Counted from the stretch's first letter, positions 19,115-28,515 are shown. The stretch: 64,000 nt of DNA from an uncultured Bizionia sp. (GCA_947496215.1 CANMCF010000021.1:1-64000), one strand, 5' to 3'. The notes: generated from the letters alone by a model not told the origin. Numbers and translations: made by a program.

Positions 19115-20050
19115 ATGAAGATAACAATAATAGCACCTTTCGCTTTTGGATATACGTCACATATTGAAAAAGCCTTGAATGATTATGATGGTATTGAAGC
19201 TTCCATCCTATATTTGGACAAACCAGGTTTCAAGTATAGAAACCTAGGGCATAAGATTCAGAATTTCGCATCCAAGCTATTTGGTCGAAATTTGAAGAAG
19301 ACCTTTGTTTTCGACAGGATCAAAAAAGAAATGTTGACCATTGGACAACAAGATGCAATTTTTATAATACGTCCAGATGTGCTGGATGACAACACGCTAC
19401 GACTCTTAAGGAAATGCACTTCAAACTTCATTGCCTATTATTATGACAGTACACGTCGGTTTCCTAGAAAATTGGATATCGTAAACCATTTCGATACTAT
19501 ATACAGTTACGATAAGCAAGACATAAAGGAGAATGGATTCAAGTTTTTGACGAATTACATCTTTTCAGAAAACAGTACAAAGGACTACGAATATCAGTTT
19601 TTCAACATTTCTACAAACGACCATAGGTTTCCATTGATTGAAAATTTGGCGAAGCATCTAAAAGAGAAACAATGGACTTATAACATAAAGGTGTTCAATG
19701 GCAGCCCTATGGAAGCTGACCATGTGGAGGTAATAACTACCCACCAGTCCATCGAGGAAGTCGAAAAGATGATCTTGAAATCCAAGATAATCGTTGAGAT
19801 ACAACGCAATGATCAAGTAGGGCTGTCTTTTAGGATATTCGAGGCCCTAGGTTACCGAAAAAAACTGATAACGACTAATACGGATGTGGTGAATTATGAT
19901 TTTTACAATCCCCAAAACATATTGGTGATAGATGAGAACCATATCGAAATCCCTGAACATTTCGTAACTTCTCCCTATGTGGAGGTAGAAGATGCCATTC
20001 TGGACAAATATCGTATAGAGAATTGGGTGAAGCCTATTTTTGAATTATAG
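19115..20050 (+). CDS. Putative glycosyltransferase (CgeB/capsule-type)
   Basis: 311 aa, soluble. N-terminal KITIIAPFAFGYTSHIEKAL resembles a GT-B Rossmann start. DAIFIIRPDVLDDNTLRLLRK and FIAYYYDSTRRFPR suggest a CgeB-like or lipopolysaccharide-biosynthesis protein. GLSFRIFEALGYRKKLITTN (~245-265) is the usual position of the donor-binding EALG motif. No closer family can be named. Its stop overlaps the end of the convergent gene by 6 bp. Confidence 0.75.
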   Translation: MKITIIAPFAFGYTSHIEKALNDYDGIEASILYLDKPGFKYRNLGHKIQNFASKLFGRNLKKTFVFDRIKKEMLTIGQQDAIFIIRPDVLDDNTLRLLRKCTSNFIAYYYDSTRRFPRKLDIVNHFDTIYSYDKQDIKENGFKFLTNYIFSENSTKDYEYQFFNISTNDHRFPLIENLAKHLKEKQWTYNIKVFNGSPMEADHVEVITTHQSIEEVEKMILKSKIIVEIQRNDQVGLSFRIFEALGYRKKLITTNTDVVNYDFYNPQNILVIDENHIEIPEHFVTSPYVEVEDAILDKYRIENWVKPIFEL

Positions 20051-21112
20051 CAAGCTACGATAGACCTCTGTATACTCCAAGGCGGCATTGTCCCAATTGA
20101 AACTTAGGGCACGTTCGACATATGCTTTTTCATATTGGGCTCTATTTGTTTCGTAGGTGTGCATTCCCTTTTCGAAAACATCACGCATGTACTCAGGTTC
20201 GAAATGATCCCAATAGAAGGCATGCTCTCCTCCAATTTCAGGAAGGGATGTCAAATTGGACAAGAATATGGGTTTGCCAAAACGCATGGCCTCAATGGGA
20301 GGAATGCCAAAACCTTCCAACAAAGAAGGAAATACGAAAGCAGCACAATTCTTGAGATAATGTTGCTTCTCAATGGCATTTATGGTTCCCAATATATGTA
20401 CACGGTCTTCTGTTTTTGTCTTTGCAATGGTTTTTGCCAATGTATCTTTAGCATAATTGCTTGTGTGATTTCCAGCAAGAATCAAATCGTAATCTGGCAA
20501 CAATTCCAATAGTTCCACCAATGTATGCACATTCTTACGCTCGTTCAATGCGCCAATGAAAAACAAATAAGGTCTTTTGGTTTGAGTTTTTACGGGATAA
20601 GTTTCCGTGTCCAAAAGTACGCGGATGGGATTTCCGTTGTAAATGATGTGTTCCGGAACATCGGGAACGTCAAAATACTTGTGTGTAGAAGCTTTTGCAT
20701 ACTCGGAAATATAGGTGATAGCACTGCTTCTATTTAATTTTTCAATAAAACGGCGATTGGTAGGGTGGTTCAAGTCGCTGGAAACTTCATCTATGAAATT
20801 GACATCATGAACGGTCAAGACATAAGGGATGTCATGATGAGGTTCAATTTTAATGTTTTGATTCAAAGAATGCCAAACATCGTATTTTTTCCTGATTCGA
20901 AACAAAGGCTGTCTGGAAATGGATTTGTACGCTTTATAGTTGAAATAGTTTCCGAATTCTTTTTTCAATGGCATTATGTCTTTGGCATGCAACGTCATTT
21001 TATAATCGGAGACATTTGCTTTGTGTAGTCCTTTGATTAAATTATAATTGAATTGACCAAAGCCATTGTTTGGATTTTTTATGTTATGAGATTCAAGAAA
21101 TACCTGTTTCAT
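20045..21112 (-). CDS. Glycosyltransferase family 1/4
   Basis: 355 aa, GT-B fold. Contains YDVWHSLNQN, VLTVHDVNFIDE, AITYISEYAKA, VHIIYNG-type linker (EHIIYNGNPI), LFIGALNERKNVHTLVELLE (glycosyl-transferase group 1 domain) and the signature FPSLLEGFGIPPIEAMRFGKPI with the donor-binding EGFGIPPIEAM. It likely extends LOS core or O-antigen. Its ATG directly follows the stop codon of the upstream WaaE-like gene (TAG-ATG), so the two are co-transcribed. Confidence 0.92.
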   Translation of the reverse strand: MKQVFLESHNIKNPNNGFGQFNYNLIKGLHKANVSDYKMTLHAKDIMPLKKEFGNYFNYKAYKSISRQPLFRIRKKYDVWHSLNQNIKIEPHHDIPYVLTVHDVNFIDEVSSDLNHPTNRRFIEKLNRSSAITYISEYAKASTHKYFDVPDVPEHIIYNGNPIRVLLDTETYPVKTQTKRPYLFFIGALNERKNVHTLVELLELLPDYDLILAGNHTSNYAKDTLAKTIAKTKTEDRVHILGTINAIEKQHYLKNCAAFVFPSLLEGFGIPPIEAMRFGKPIFLSNLTSLPEIGGEHAFYWDHFEPEYMRDVFEKGMHTYETNRAQYEKAYVERALSFNWDNAALEYTEVYRSLL

Positions 21113-21859
21113 CTAGTCTATTTTTCTGTACATGGCCCAAAGCTGAATATATCTTTTGAAAACGGAAAAGGCATGTACGTATGATATGATAAAACCTTCT
21201 TTTCCATCCAAAATAGCCAATCGAAAAAAGTATTGGTGCATAAAACGATACCAAGGCCTAAATAGGAAATGGTATAGGTTTGGGCGAACGTTCTTCTTAT
21301 ACAAGGCTTCAGCCTGCAACTTGCTGTACAAGCTCAGTTTTTCGTTGTAATTGTCGAATGTCTTGTAAGTATGGTGGTCTACTGCGTGTTTCAACATACC
21401 AATCTTCTCACTGGTCTCTATGGCTTCGTGTACTGGTTTTCCGTTGTATTTGCAATAATTCTTGTTGAATAGGCGTACCGAAACATCGGTTTGGAAGCCA
21501 CTGTACTTTATACGTTTTCCCATAAAATGAAAATTACGTTTCACTTTATATACCTTCAACGGGTTTTCGGAATTGACGGTAGAGATTATTTCTTCTGCCA
21601 AGTCGCTTGGAACGCTTTCATCCAAATCGAAAAAGACGACCCAATCATAAGACGCTTGAGAGATGGCAAAGTTTTTTTGTTTCGAAAAATTTTCGAAAGG
21701 ATGTTGTATCACTTTTACATCGTGCTTTTTAGCCAAATCAACTGTCCTGTCCGTACTGAAAGAATCCACTATGATGATCTCGTCGGCAAATGTTAGGCTC
21801 TCGATGTAGCTTTCTATGTGTATTTCCTCGTTGTAGGTTATGGCTACGGCACTAATCAT
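21113..21859 (-). CDS. Glycosyltransferase family 2, WaaE/KdtX-like
   Basis: 248 aa. AVAITYNEEIHIESYIESL, ADEIIIVDSFSTDRTVDLA, FSKQKNFAISQASYDWVVFFDLDESV (DxD) and RPWYRFMHQYFFRLAILDGKEGF match the LPS core beta-1,4-glucosyltransferase group (WaaE). The C-terminal amphipathic part is typical for membrane-associated members. A paralogue lies at 27729-28466. A TACTTTTG -7 element lies 55 bp upstream, back to back with the promoter of the deacetylase gene. Confidence 0.9.
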   Translation of the reverse strand: MISAVAITYNEEIHIESYIESLTFADEIIIVDSFSTDRTVDLAKKHDVKVIQHPFENFSKQKNFAISQASYDWVVFFDLDESVPSDLAEEIISTVNSENPLKVYKVKRNFHFMGKRIKYSGFQTDVSVRLFNKNYCKYNGKPVHEAIETSEKIGMLKHAVDHHTYKTFDNYNEKLSLYSKLQAEALYKKNVRPNLYHFLFRPWYRFMHQYFFRLAILDGKEGFIISYVHAFSVFKRYIQLWAMYRKID

Positions 21860-21902
21860 CTATAGAAATCGGTTTTAATTAAATATATTAAGCAGCACTT
21901 GT

Positions 21903-21944
21903 TATATTTGTGTCAAAAGTAATGAAACTCATTTAAAAAATGAG
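21903..21944. promoter_or_regulatory. Back-to-back divergent promoters with palindrome
   Basis: Plus TATATTTG (21903-21910) faces the deacetylase gene and minus TACTTTTG (21921-21914) faces the WaaE-like gene, only 3 bp apart. Immediately beyond is CTCATTT-AAA-AAATGAG (21928-21944), a perfect 7-bp inverted repeat, in the -7 to -33 interval of the minus promoter. It could be an operator. Confidence 0.5.
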
Positions 21945-22015
21945 TAAATAATAAACATAGATGTCAGGTTTGACGTAGCTAAAAACCGACGTGCTAATGC
22001 ATAACAAATTCGACA

Positions 22016-22735
22016 ATGGCCAAGCTTCCAGTTTTAATGTATCATAACGTAAGTGAGAAAACGAGCAATAGCGAGGGACTTACCATTTCCGCCGAAAGGC
22101 TGGAAGAGCAATTTCGGTTTTTAAAGGATGATGGTTATACCTCATTGCACTTTAGTGATTTACATATCTTCAAGTCTTCACAAGATTTTCCAGACAAGGC
22201 GGTGATCATCACTTTTGATGATGTTTATGTCAATCAATTGCAATATGCTTACCCGTTGCTACAACAATATGGATTGAAAGCCAGTTTTTACATTCCATTT
22301 CAATATGTAGGAGGTACAGACGACTGGAATGATGGAAAGGAATCTATTATGGACATTCTTCAGTTGCAATCCTTGAACCCAGAAGTCATAGAGCTTGGTT
22401 TGCACTCTTTTGCGCATAATCGCTACAATGAAATGTCTGTAGAGGAGATGCAAGAAGATTTCGATAAGTGCAAATCGTTCATTGTGGAAAATGATTTGGA
22501 AATCCACAACACATTGGCATATCCCTATGGAAAATACCCTAGAAAAGGAAAGGAGCAATTTTCCTTTTTCAATGTGTTGAATGAGAACACGATAGCTTAT
22601 GGTTTGCGAATAGGGAATAGAGTGAACAAATTCCCCTTTAAGAACAACTATGAAGTACAACGCATCGATGTAAAGGGAGAATACGACCTAGCTATTTTCA
22701 AGAAGAGGTTGAAACGAGGTAAGTCATTATTCTAA
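22016..22735 (+). CDS. Polysaccharide deacetylase family protein
   Basis: 239 aa, NodB-homology/CE4 fold. LPVLMYHNVSE at the N-terminus, AVIITFDDVYVNQ (NodB motif 1 with the DD pair), ELGLHSFAHNRYNEM (motif 2, H-S-x3-H metal site) and LAYPYGKYP (motif 3) are all visible. The enzyme would remove acetyl groups from a glycan; in this setting the substrate may be a surface polysaccharide. No signal peptide, so it probably acts in the cytoplasm or at the inner membrane. Its 3' end overlaps the convergent frameshifted gene by 4 bp. Confidence 0.88.
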   Translation: MAKLPVLMYHNVSEKTSNSEGLTISAERLEEQFRFLKDDGYTSLHFSDLHIFKSSQDFPDKAVIITFDDVYVNQLQYAYPLLQQYGLKASFYIPFQYVGGTDDWNDGKESIMDILQLQSLNPEVIELGLHSFAHNRYNEMSVEEMQEDFDKCKSFIVENDLEIHNTLAYPYGKYPRKGKEQFSFFNVLNENTIAYGLRIGNRVNKFPFKNNYEVQRIDVKGEYDLAIFKKRLKRGKSLF

Positions 22736-23204
22736 TATTTCCAATTCCAATTTAAAATATCTATAAATTCCTCTAATGAAATACACAGAGTAGGTAAATC
22801 TATTTTTATTGAACCCTTGGAAAGGGCATGTATAATGATAAACCTTTCTGTGTTTTCGTGTCCTTTTATTTCTAGGATGTCATATATAAAAGATCATTCC
22901 AAAATATTTCCAAGCCATTTATGTTAAAACCTTTAATGTCTGTGGTTAATTTATTCACACCTATGCAATATACATATCTGAATGCGAATACTGGAATTGC
23001 AATAAGTAAAACAATGAATAATACTATATGTTCTATTTCCAAGGCAATTTGAGCAAAAGTATTGAATTTGAAAAAGAATAGAAGTAATGAAATCATACTT
23101 CTAGCAATCAAACCAATGATATTGGTGAAGCCTGAATCATTAAAAGAGATGTTGTGAGTATTTTTTACGGATTTGTATTTGTTTGATTTTTTCTCTGTCG
23201 ACAT
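22732..23204 (-). pseudogene. Frameshifted small membrane protein gene
   Basis: The first frame (ATG 23204) encodes 110 aa: a polar N-terminus, then two hydrophobic segments (~28-48 and ~58-82), ending in a stop at 22872. The next frame opens at the same place and continues with codons for FIYDILEIKGHENTERFIII and SLEEFIDILNWNWKY, stopping at 22732. Inserting one base in the T4 run at 22888-22891 (minus) joins the two into one ~157-aa protein ...GLEIFWNDLFIYDILEIKG.... The shape, two membrane segments followed by a small beta-rich domain, resembles bacterial PH-like (STM3941/YdbS-type) proteins, but this assignment is tentative. Either a recent pseudogene, programmed slippage or a sequencing error. 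Confidence 0.65.
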
Positions 23205-23824
23205 AAGAATTTTTTCTCTGTGTAATGAAAGAATCGAACTTGCTCAATGGATAATTGTCATTAACATAAATACTTAAATCTGCCTTTTTCCTTGGAAACT
23301 TTTATTAGTGTCTTCACTGTAATTGTCACAACTGTTTTCAAAATCGACAACGTTATCTGTCAATTTTCAGATAATTCCCTCTTTTAATGAAGAGGTTCTG
23401 TTTTTACAGATCTTGCAATACGTTAAATGGTATGCTCTACTGGATTTAGCGTTATTCAAAGCTGTTATTTGATTTTTCATCTAGCAACGCCAAGAATTCT
23501 ACCAGAGGAATATTCTTGCTGTTGATATGTATTTAAAATATGTTTTAAGTCACATACTCATTCCGAGAAAAATAAAAAAGTAACAATTGTTTTATCTCAG
23601 CAGCTACAACATCTGAGAAAACATGTTTTGAACATTTATGAAGGAAACGGTAAACTCAAAACTTAGAATATGACTGTTGAAAAGAAATTAAACCTTACAA
23701 AGAAGCTTAAGTTGTTAAAGAATAGATGAAATATGAAAATAAAACCATGCTAGTAGGTACTAGTAGTTTTATTATCTATATATTCAGGGGCTAATTCAAA
23801 AATTAACAATTTAATAACTAAATT
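23205..23824. other. 620-bp non-coding region upstream of the M43 protease
   Basis: No convincing ORF on either strand. Two small hairpins follow each other: TTATCTG (23353-23359)/CAGATAA (23368-23374) and CCTCTT (23378-23383)/AAGAGG (23390-23395). No exact TAnnTTTG was found near the protease start; TAGTTTTA near 23765 is one base off. The region may hold a long leader for the protease gene. Confidence 0.5.
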
Positions 23825-26800
23825 ATGAATGGTAGACACCCCTTTTTAACACTTGTTTTACTATGCTTTGCTTTTAGTCTCCATAGTCAAGAAACAGTTG
23901 GCTGTGGTACAAAGTTATCTGTAAAAGAAGAAGCTTCTTTTAGACAAGCAATGTCCAAGATGCAAACTCAAAAACAATTTACTGACAATGGAGTTTCCCC
24001 TCCGGCCTTTTACAAAATACCAGTGGTATTTCACATTCTTCACAATGGAGAACCAGAAGTTATCGAGGTTAGTAAAGAGGATATGAAATGTCGTATAGAT
24101 GATGTGATGTTGGTCGTTAATGGAGATTTCAATGGAACATTTCCTGGATATAATACAACGGATCCAAGATTTGATGATATTAAAGACAAAATGAACATTG
24201 AATTCGTTTTGGCGACAGAAGATCCAGATGGTAATTTATTGGAAGTTCCAGGAATGGATTGGCAAGCAGATGATGATTTGATAGAGTTTGGATATGATGA
24301 ACGAATCTATGATCATATGTGGTGGGGAAAGAATAACAAATACTATTTGGATATATCCATTGTTCACCATCCAAATGTCGTTGGACAATGGAATGGGTCA
24401 GGACATGCATTTTTACCTATTCAAGATGTTATACCCCATATCACTTTCAATTGGAGGTACATAGGAAGGACCTGTGGATCCTTATCTGCCAACAACCCTG
24501 GTTTTGAAAAGGTGATGACCCATGAGTTTGGTCATTATTTTGGGTTGAGACATACTTTTCAGGATGGATGTGATGCCGTTAACGACGGTATGGATGATAC
24601 GCCTCAAACAAACGGAACGGAAGGATGTGTTCGCGATCAATTGAATGATTGTGGAGTATTCCCAAATCTGGAAAATCATATGGATTATAATACCAGTTGT
24701 CAGAATATGTATACCAGTGATCAGGTAGCAGCAATGACTTATTGGTTGGAAGATACTTCAGAGGCATTTTATCCAAGAAGCTTATTGTGGAGTCAACAGA
24801 ATCTTGAAGATACAGGGGTTGTAGCTTCAGTCCCAGAAGCAAAGTTGAAAAATGATTTGAGTGCTATTTGTAGCGGAGAATCAGTGACGTTCAAGGATGT
24901 TTCCACAGGACTCCCAGATTCTAGAATATGGACTTTTGAAGGCGGTAACCCTTCCAGTTCAACAGATGCCAACCCAATTGTTCAATATGATATGCCTGGA
25001 AGATATAAAGTTACTTTGGAGGTAACAAATGCTCTAGGTGGGCATACCTTGGAGAAGATAGAATACATTCACGTGGATCAGCGTGAGTCAGTTTCAGTGT
25101 CTGAGGACTTTGAAGGAATCTTTCCTCCTCACGGCTGGGATGTCTTTAACCCAGATCAAGAAATAGCCTGGGCAAAGCGAAGTGACGCAGGACATGGAGA
25201 TAGTTCAAGTATGGTAATGAATAATGCCAATAACAATGTACTTGGTGAAGAAGATTACATTAGGTTGCCTTATTATGATTTTTCTTTAGGAAGCAATAGT
25301 GAAATGTATTTTGATTTGGCTTATACCAAGTTTGATGACAATAGCCCAGATGCATTGAAAGTACAGGTTTCTACGGATTGTGGTGCAACTTGGAACGATG
25401 TATATTCCAAAACACATACACAGCTTGAAACCACAGAAGTCATCACTGGTCTATCCAATGATTGGATTCCTTCGGAAGATGAACATTGGAGAAAGGAAAT
25501 AGTAGACCTAAGTGTTTATGATGGAGCTCCAAATGTATCCATACGTTTTTTCAATACTTCTGGATATGGTACGAGAATCTGGATAGATAATGTTAATATT
25601 GCCATAGAGAACAATATAGCTCCAGTTTCAGATTTTTATTCAGCACAGAGAACTACGGTATGTAACAGCCTTGATGTCACATTCGAGGATGTCTCAACGG
25701 GTAATCCAACTTCATGGTCATGGACTTTTGCTGGAGGAACACCTTCTACATCAACAGATCAAAACCCTCCAGTGGTTACGTATACTGCACAAGGTTCCTA
25801 CGAAGTAACTTTGACGACTGGTAATGCCAATGGGACAGATATGGTGACAAAGAGCAATTACATTACCATAGTTACTCCAGATGGTACTTCTTTTTCAGAG
25901 GATTTCGTCGGAACATTTCCGCCATCTGGATGGGAAGTGTTCAACCCAGATGGTGGATTGGGATGGGAGCAAAGAACAGATGCTGGAAATGGAGATAGTT
26001 CATGTATGATCATGAACAATGCAGACAATGCAATAGTTGGAGAGGAAGATGAAATAATTTTACAACCATTGGATCTATCTGTTGGGGAAACTAATTTTTC
26101 TTTTGATGTCGCCTATACTAAGTTTGACAATGATAGCCCAGATGAGCTTAAGGTGTTGGCTTCCATTGATTGTGGTGTTACCTGGACGGAATTGTATTCT
26201 AAAACACATACGGAACTAGAGACCTTTGGTCCAGCAGCCAACCCTAATGATTGGATTCCTACTGAAGCATCACATTGGAGAACAGAACAAATATTACTGT
26301 CCGAGTTTATTGGAGAGTCCAATGTTTTGATGAAATTCGAGAATACATCTGGATACGGAACCAGAATCTGGATTGATAATATAAACTTCACTTTTGATAG
26401 TCAAGAAGCTCCATTGTCTAATTTTTCCATAGATGTAGGTAGGGTATGTAGTGATGTTCCGATAGCATTTACGGATCTTTCCACAGGAAGCCCAATTTCA
26501 TGGATGTGGACATTTACTGGAGGAACTCCAAATACATCAACGGATCAGAATCCAATCATTGTTTATGATACTCCAGGAACATACGATGTACAGCTGATTG
26601 CGACAAACGCTTTTGGTACAGGAACTACCATAGTTAGAAATGATTTCATCACCATTGAAGAAAAAGCCACTTTACCATTAGTTGAAGATTTTGAAGGCGT
26701 TTTTCCTATTGAAGGATGGGAGATCATCAATCCAGATGGAGATGCAATCCAATGGGAGAAACGAGCTGATGTGGGGAATGGTGATAGTTCATGTTTGGTG

Positions 26801-27502
26801 ATAAACAATGCCGACAATCCTGAGGACTTGGTTGATGAGCTTATTTTGCAACCATTGGACTTCAATTCTCCTGAATCTATGACATTCGACATAGCCTATA
26901 CAAAATATGACAATGCTGAAGTGCCTGGTGTAGAGGAAAGTGAAGATCGATTGGAGATATTGATATCCACAGACTGTGGGTCTACTTGGACAAGTGTCTA
27001 TGACAAGATTCATACCGATTTGGCTACGGTTCAGGTGTTGGATGATCCTACCACCATAGGAGTCAATGAAACCAACGACTGGATTCCAACAGAAGCATCA
27101 GATTGGAGGGAAGAGACCATAGGATTGGAGAGTTATGTGAATGAACAAAACGTATTGATTAAATTCAAGAATACTTCTGGATTTGGAACTAGAATTTGGA
27201 TAGACAACATAAATATAACGGAAAGCACTCTTGGAGTCACAGAGAATGAAGCTGAAGATAATTTTATTGTAGCATATCCTGTGCCTTTTAAAGACGCATT
27301 TACTCTTGATTTGCGTAAAGTTGAAGGACAATCCATAACATTGAAATTATATGACATACAAGGAAAGCTTTTAATTGAAGAGCAGTATGCGGAAAGCCCT
27401 GACAGAATATCTTTAGGTGAAGAGTTCAAATCTAGTGGGTGTTATTTTGTTAAAGTAACAACCGCAGCAGCGACCAAAACATTGAGAGTCATAAAAATGT
27501 AG
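23825..27502 (+). CDS. Secreted M43-type metalloprotease with triple PKD/jelly-roll modules, T9SS type A
   Basis: 1225 aa. Signal peptide 1-21. The catalytic domain (~60-315) has HEFGHYFGLRH (233-243), the extended zinc motif HExxHxxGxxH, and a Met-turn near M286 (HMDYNTSC), as in pappalysin-like M43 (cytophagalysin) enzymes. Then a PKD domain plus a 'choice-of-anchor J'/MAM-like jelly roll occurs three times: ~340-598, ~598-861, ~861-1137. Each carries STGxPxSWxWTFxGGxPxxSTDxNP and SGYGTRIWIDN-like motifs. A type A sorting domain ends the protein (AYPVPFKDAFTLDL ... FVKVTTAAATKTLRVIKM). Probable extracellular protein degradation. It splits the glycan locus and has its own terminator. Confidence 0.92.
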   Translation: MNGRHPFLTLVLLCFAFSLHSQETVGCGTKLSVKEEASFRQAMSKMQTQKQFTDNGVSPPAFYKIPVVFHILHNGEPEVIEVSKEDMKCRIDDVMLVVNGDFNGTFPGYNTTDPRFDDIKDKMNIEFVLATEDPDGNLLEVPGMDWQADDDLIEFGYDERIYDHMWWGKNNKYYLDISIVHHPNVVGQWNGSGHAFLPIQDVIPHITFNWRYIGRTCGSLSANNPGFEKVMTHEFGHYFGLRHTFQDGCDAVNDGMDDTPQTNGTEGCVRDQLNDCGVFPNLENHMDYNTSCQNMYTSDQVAAMTYWLEDTSEAFYPRSLLWSQQNLEDTGVVASVPEAKLKNDLSAICSGESVTFKDVSTGLPDSRIWTFEGGNPSSSTDANPIVQYDMPGRYKVTLEVTNALGGHTLEKIEYIHVDQRESVSVSEDFEGIFPPHGWDVFNPDQEIAWAKRSDAGHGDSSSMVMNNANNNVLGEEDYIRLPYYDFSLGSNSEMYFDLAYTKFDDNSPDALKVQVSTDCGATWNDVYSKTHTQLETTEVITGLSNDWIPSEDEHWRKEIVDLSVYDGAPNVSIRFFNTSGYGTRIWIDNVNIAIENNIAPVSDFYSAQRTTVCNSLDVTFEDVSTGNPTSWSWTFAGGTPSTSTDQNPPVVTYTAQGSYEVTLTTGNANGTDMVTKSNYITIVTPDGTSFSEDFVGTFPPSGWEVFNPDGGLGWEQRTDAGNGDSSCMIMNNADNAIVGEEDEIILQPLDLSVGETNFSFDVAYTKFDNDSPDELKVLASIDCGVTWTELYSKTHTELETFGPAANPNDWIPTEASHWRTEQILLSEFIGESNVLMKFENTSGYGTRIWIDNINFTFDSQEAPLSNFSIDVGRVCSDVPIAFTDLSTGSPISWMWTFTGGTPNTSTDQNPIIVYDTPGTYDVQLIATNAFGTGTTIVRNDFITIEEKATLPLVEDFEGVFPIEGWEIINPDGDAIQWEKRADVGNGDSSCLVINNADNPEDLVDELILQPLDFNSPESMTFDIAYTKYDNAEVPGVEESEDRLEILISTDCGSTWTSVYDKIHTDLATVQVLDDPTTIGVNETNDWIPTEASDWREETIGLESYVNEQNVLIKFKNTSGFGTRIWIDNINITESTLGVTENEAEDNFIVAYPVPFKDAFTLDLRKVEGQSITLKLYDIQGKLLIEEQYAESPDRISLGEEFKSSGCYFVKVTTAAATKTLRVIKM

Positions 27503-27584
27503 GTGTAGAGATATATGCATTTTAAGAATTCACTGAATGTCATTCTTGTCATTTAATTGAATTCCGATGAAAATTAGATGAAAC

Positions 27585-27618
27585 ATAAGGTCTTCCGAAA
27601 GGGAGACCTTATTCTTTT
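27585..27618 (+). terminator. Rho-independent terminator after the protease
   Basis: ATAAGGTCTTCC (27585-27596), GAAA loop, GGGAGACCTTAT (27601-27612) with one wobble pair, then a T-rich tail. Confidence 0.75.
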
Positions 27619-27728
27619 GGTTGGTACTTTAAAAAAAACAATGTTGAAAACAAGTGATTTCAAAATGAAAGCAATGTTTCTTTCCAACGGATTCGTGTTT
27701 TAAGTTCAATGAAAATAAAAAAAGGCTA

Positions 27729-28466
27729 TTATTTTATCCCCCTCTGCAACAACATCAATTTCACATAACGGGAAAATACTCCATAGGCGTTTATGGTGGC
27801 TACTGTAAGTCCAGGAATGCCATCCAAAAATCCACGACGTAGGACATAGCTACTGAAAAAACGATAAAAAGGTTTGAAGGCCAAATGAAAATAAGTGGCT
27901 TTCTTTCCCTTCTTCAACAATTGCTCCGCTTGAAACCAAGCGTAACTATCTTTTTTGCTAACGTAATGCATCAAACCTTTGTAGGTATAATGCAGTACGG
28001 GGTTTTTTAATTTTCCTATGCTACCATCAACGATCAGTTTCTCGTGGACACTTCCTTCGAATCGACATTTTTCCCTAATCACCAATCGGGTGACATCATC
28101 ACTATGATGGTATAGGAAGCGATTCATGTAAAAGTGGGGGAAATTGAGTTTGTAACCACTGTGTTTCCCAGAATTCATTGCATCTAGGATCTCATGCTTC
28201 AAGATATGGGGAATTCGTTCATCCCCATCTATGAACAATACCCATTCTCCAGTTGCATACTGCAACGCGTGATTTTTCTGATTGGAAAAATTGTCGAATT
28301 TTCGGGAAAGCACTTTGCAACCGAAGTTCTCGGCTATTTCAACAGTATTGTCTGTGCTCAAGGAATCGATAACGATGATTTCGTCAGCAAACTTGACAGA
28401 GTACAGTGCATCTCCAAGATAGAGCGCTTCGTTGTATGTCGGTATGATTACGGAGAGTCTTGTCAT
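27729..28466 (-). CDS. Glycosyltransferase family 2, WaaE/KdtX-like
   Basis: 245 aa from ATG 28466. The frame is open upstream, but the family begins at TRLSVIIPTYNEALYLGDAL. ADEIIVIDSLSTDNTVEIAE, FSNQKNHALQYATGEWVLFIDGDERIP (DxD) and the C-terminal KPFYRFFSSYVLRRGFLDGIPGL match the LPS core glucosyltransferase group. It is a paralogue of the gene at 21113-21859. A TAAGTTTG -7 element lies at 28488-28481, divergent from the next gene's promoter. Confidence 0.9.
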   Translation of the reverse strand: MTRLSVIIPTYNEALYLGDALYSVKFADEIIVIDSLSTDNTVEIAENFGCKVLSRKFDNFSNQKNHALQYATGEWVLFIDGDERIPHILKHEILDAMNSGKHSGYKLNFPHFYMNRFLYHHSDDVTRLVIREKCRFEGSVHEKLIVDGSIGKLKNPVLHYTYKGLMHYVSKKDSYAWFQAEQLLKKGKKATYFHLAFKPFYRFFSSYVLRRGFLDGIPGLTVATINAYGVFSRYVKLMLLQRGIK

Positions 28467-28480
28467 AATAATTGCAGCGA

Positions 28481-28507
28481 CAAACTTACTAAAAAACTTT
28501 ATCTTTG
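28481..28507. promoter_or_regulatory. Divergent -7 elements between GT2 genes
   Basis: Minus TAAGTTTG (28488-28481) precedes ATG 28466; plus TATCTTTG (28500-28507) precedes ATG 28516 by 8 bp, so the plus transcript would have a very short or no leader. A TTG at 28472-28474 is 25 bp from the plus element, longer than ideal. Confidence 0.5.
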
Positions 28508-28515
28508 CTTGCTGT

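Noticed and set aside
23597-23635. TCTCAG/CTGAGA hairpin near 23.6 kb
   Set aside because: The stem is only six pairs with a long loop; not convincing as a terminator.
27641-27703. Possible 20-codon ORF between the protease terminator and the GT2 gene
   Set aside because: No ribosome binding site or promoter and no conserved feature; length is expected by chance in AT-rich DNA.
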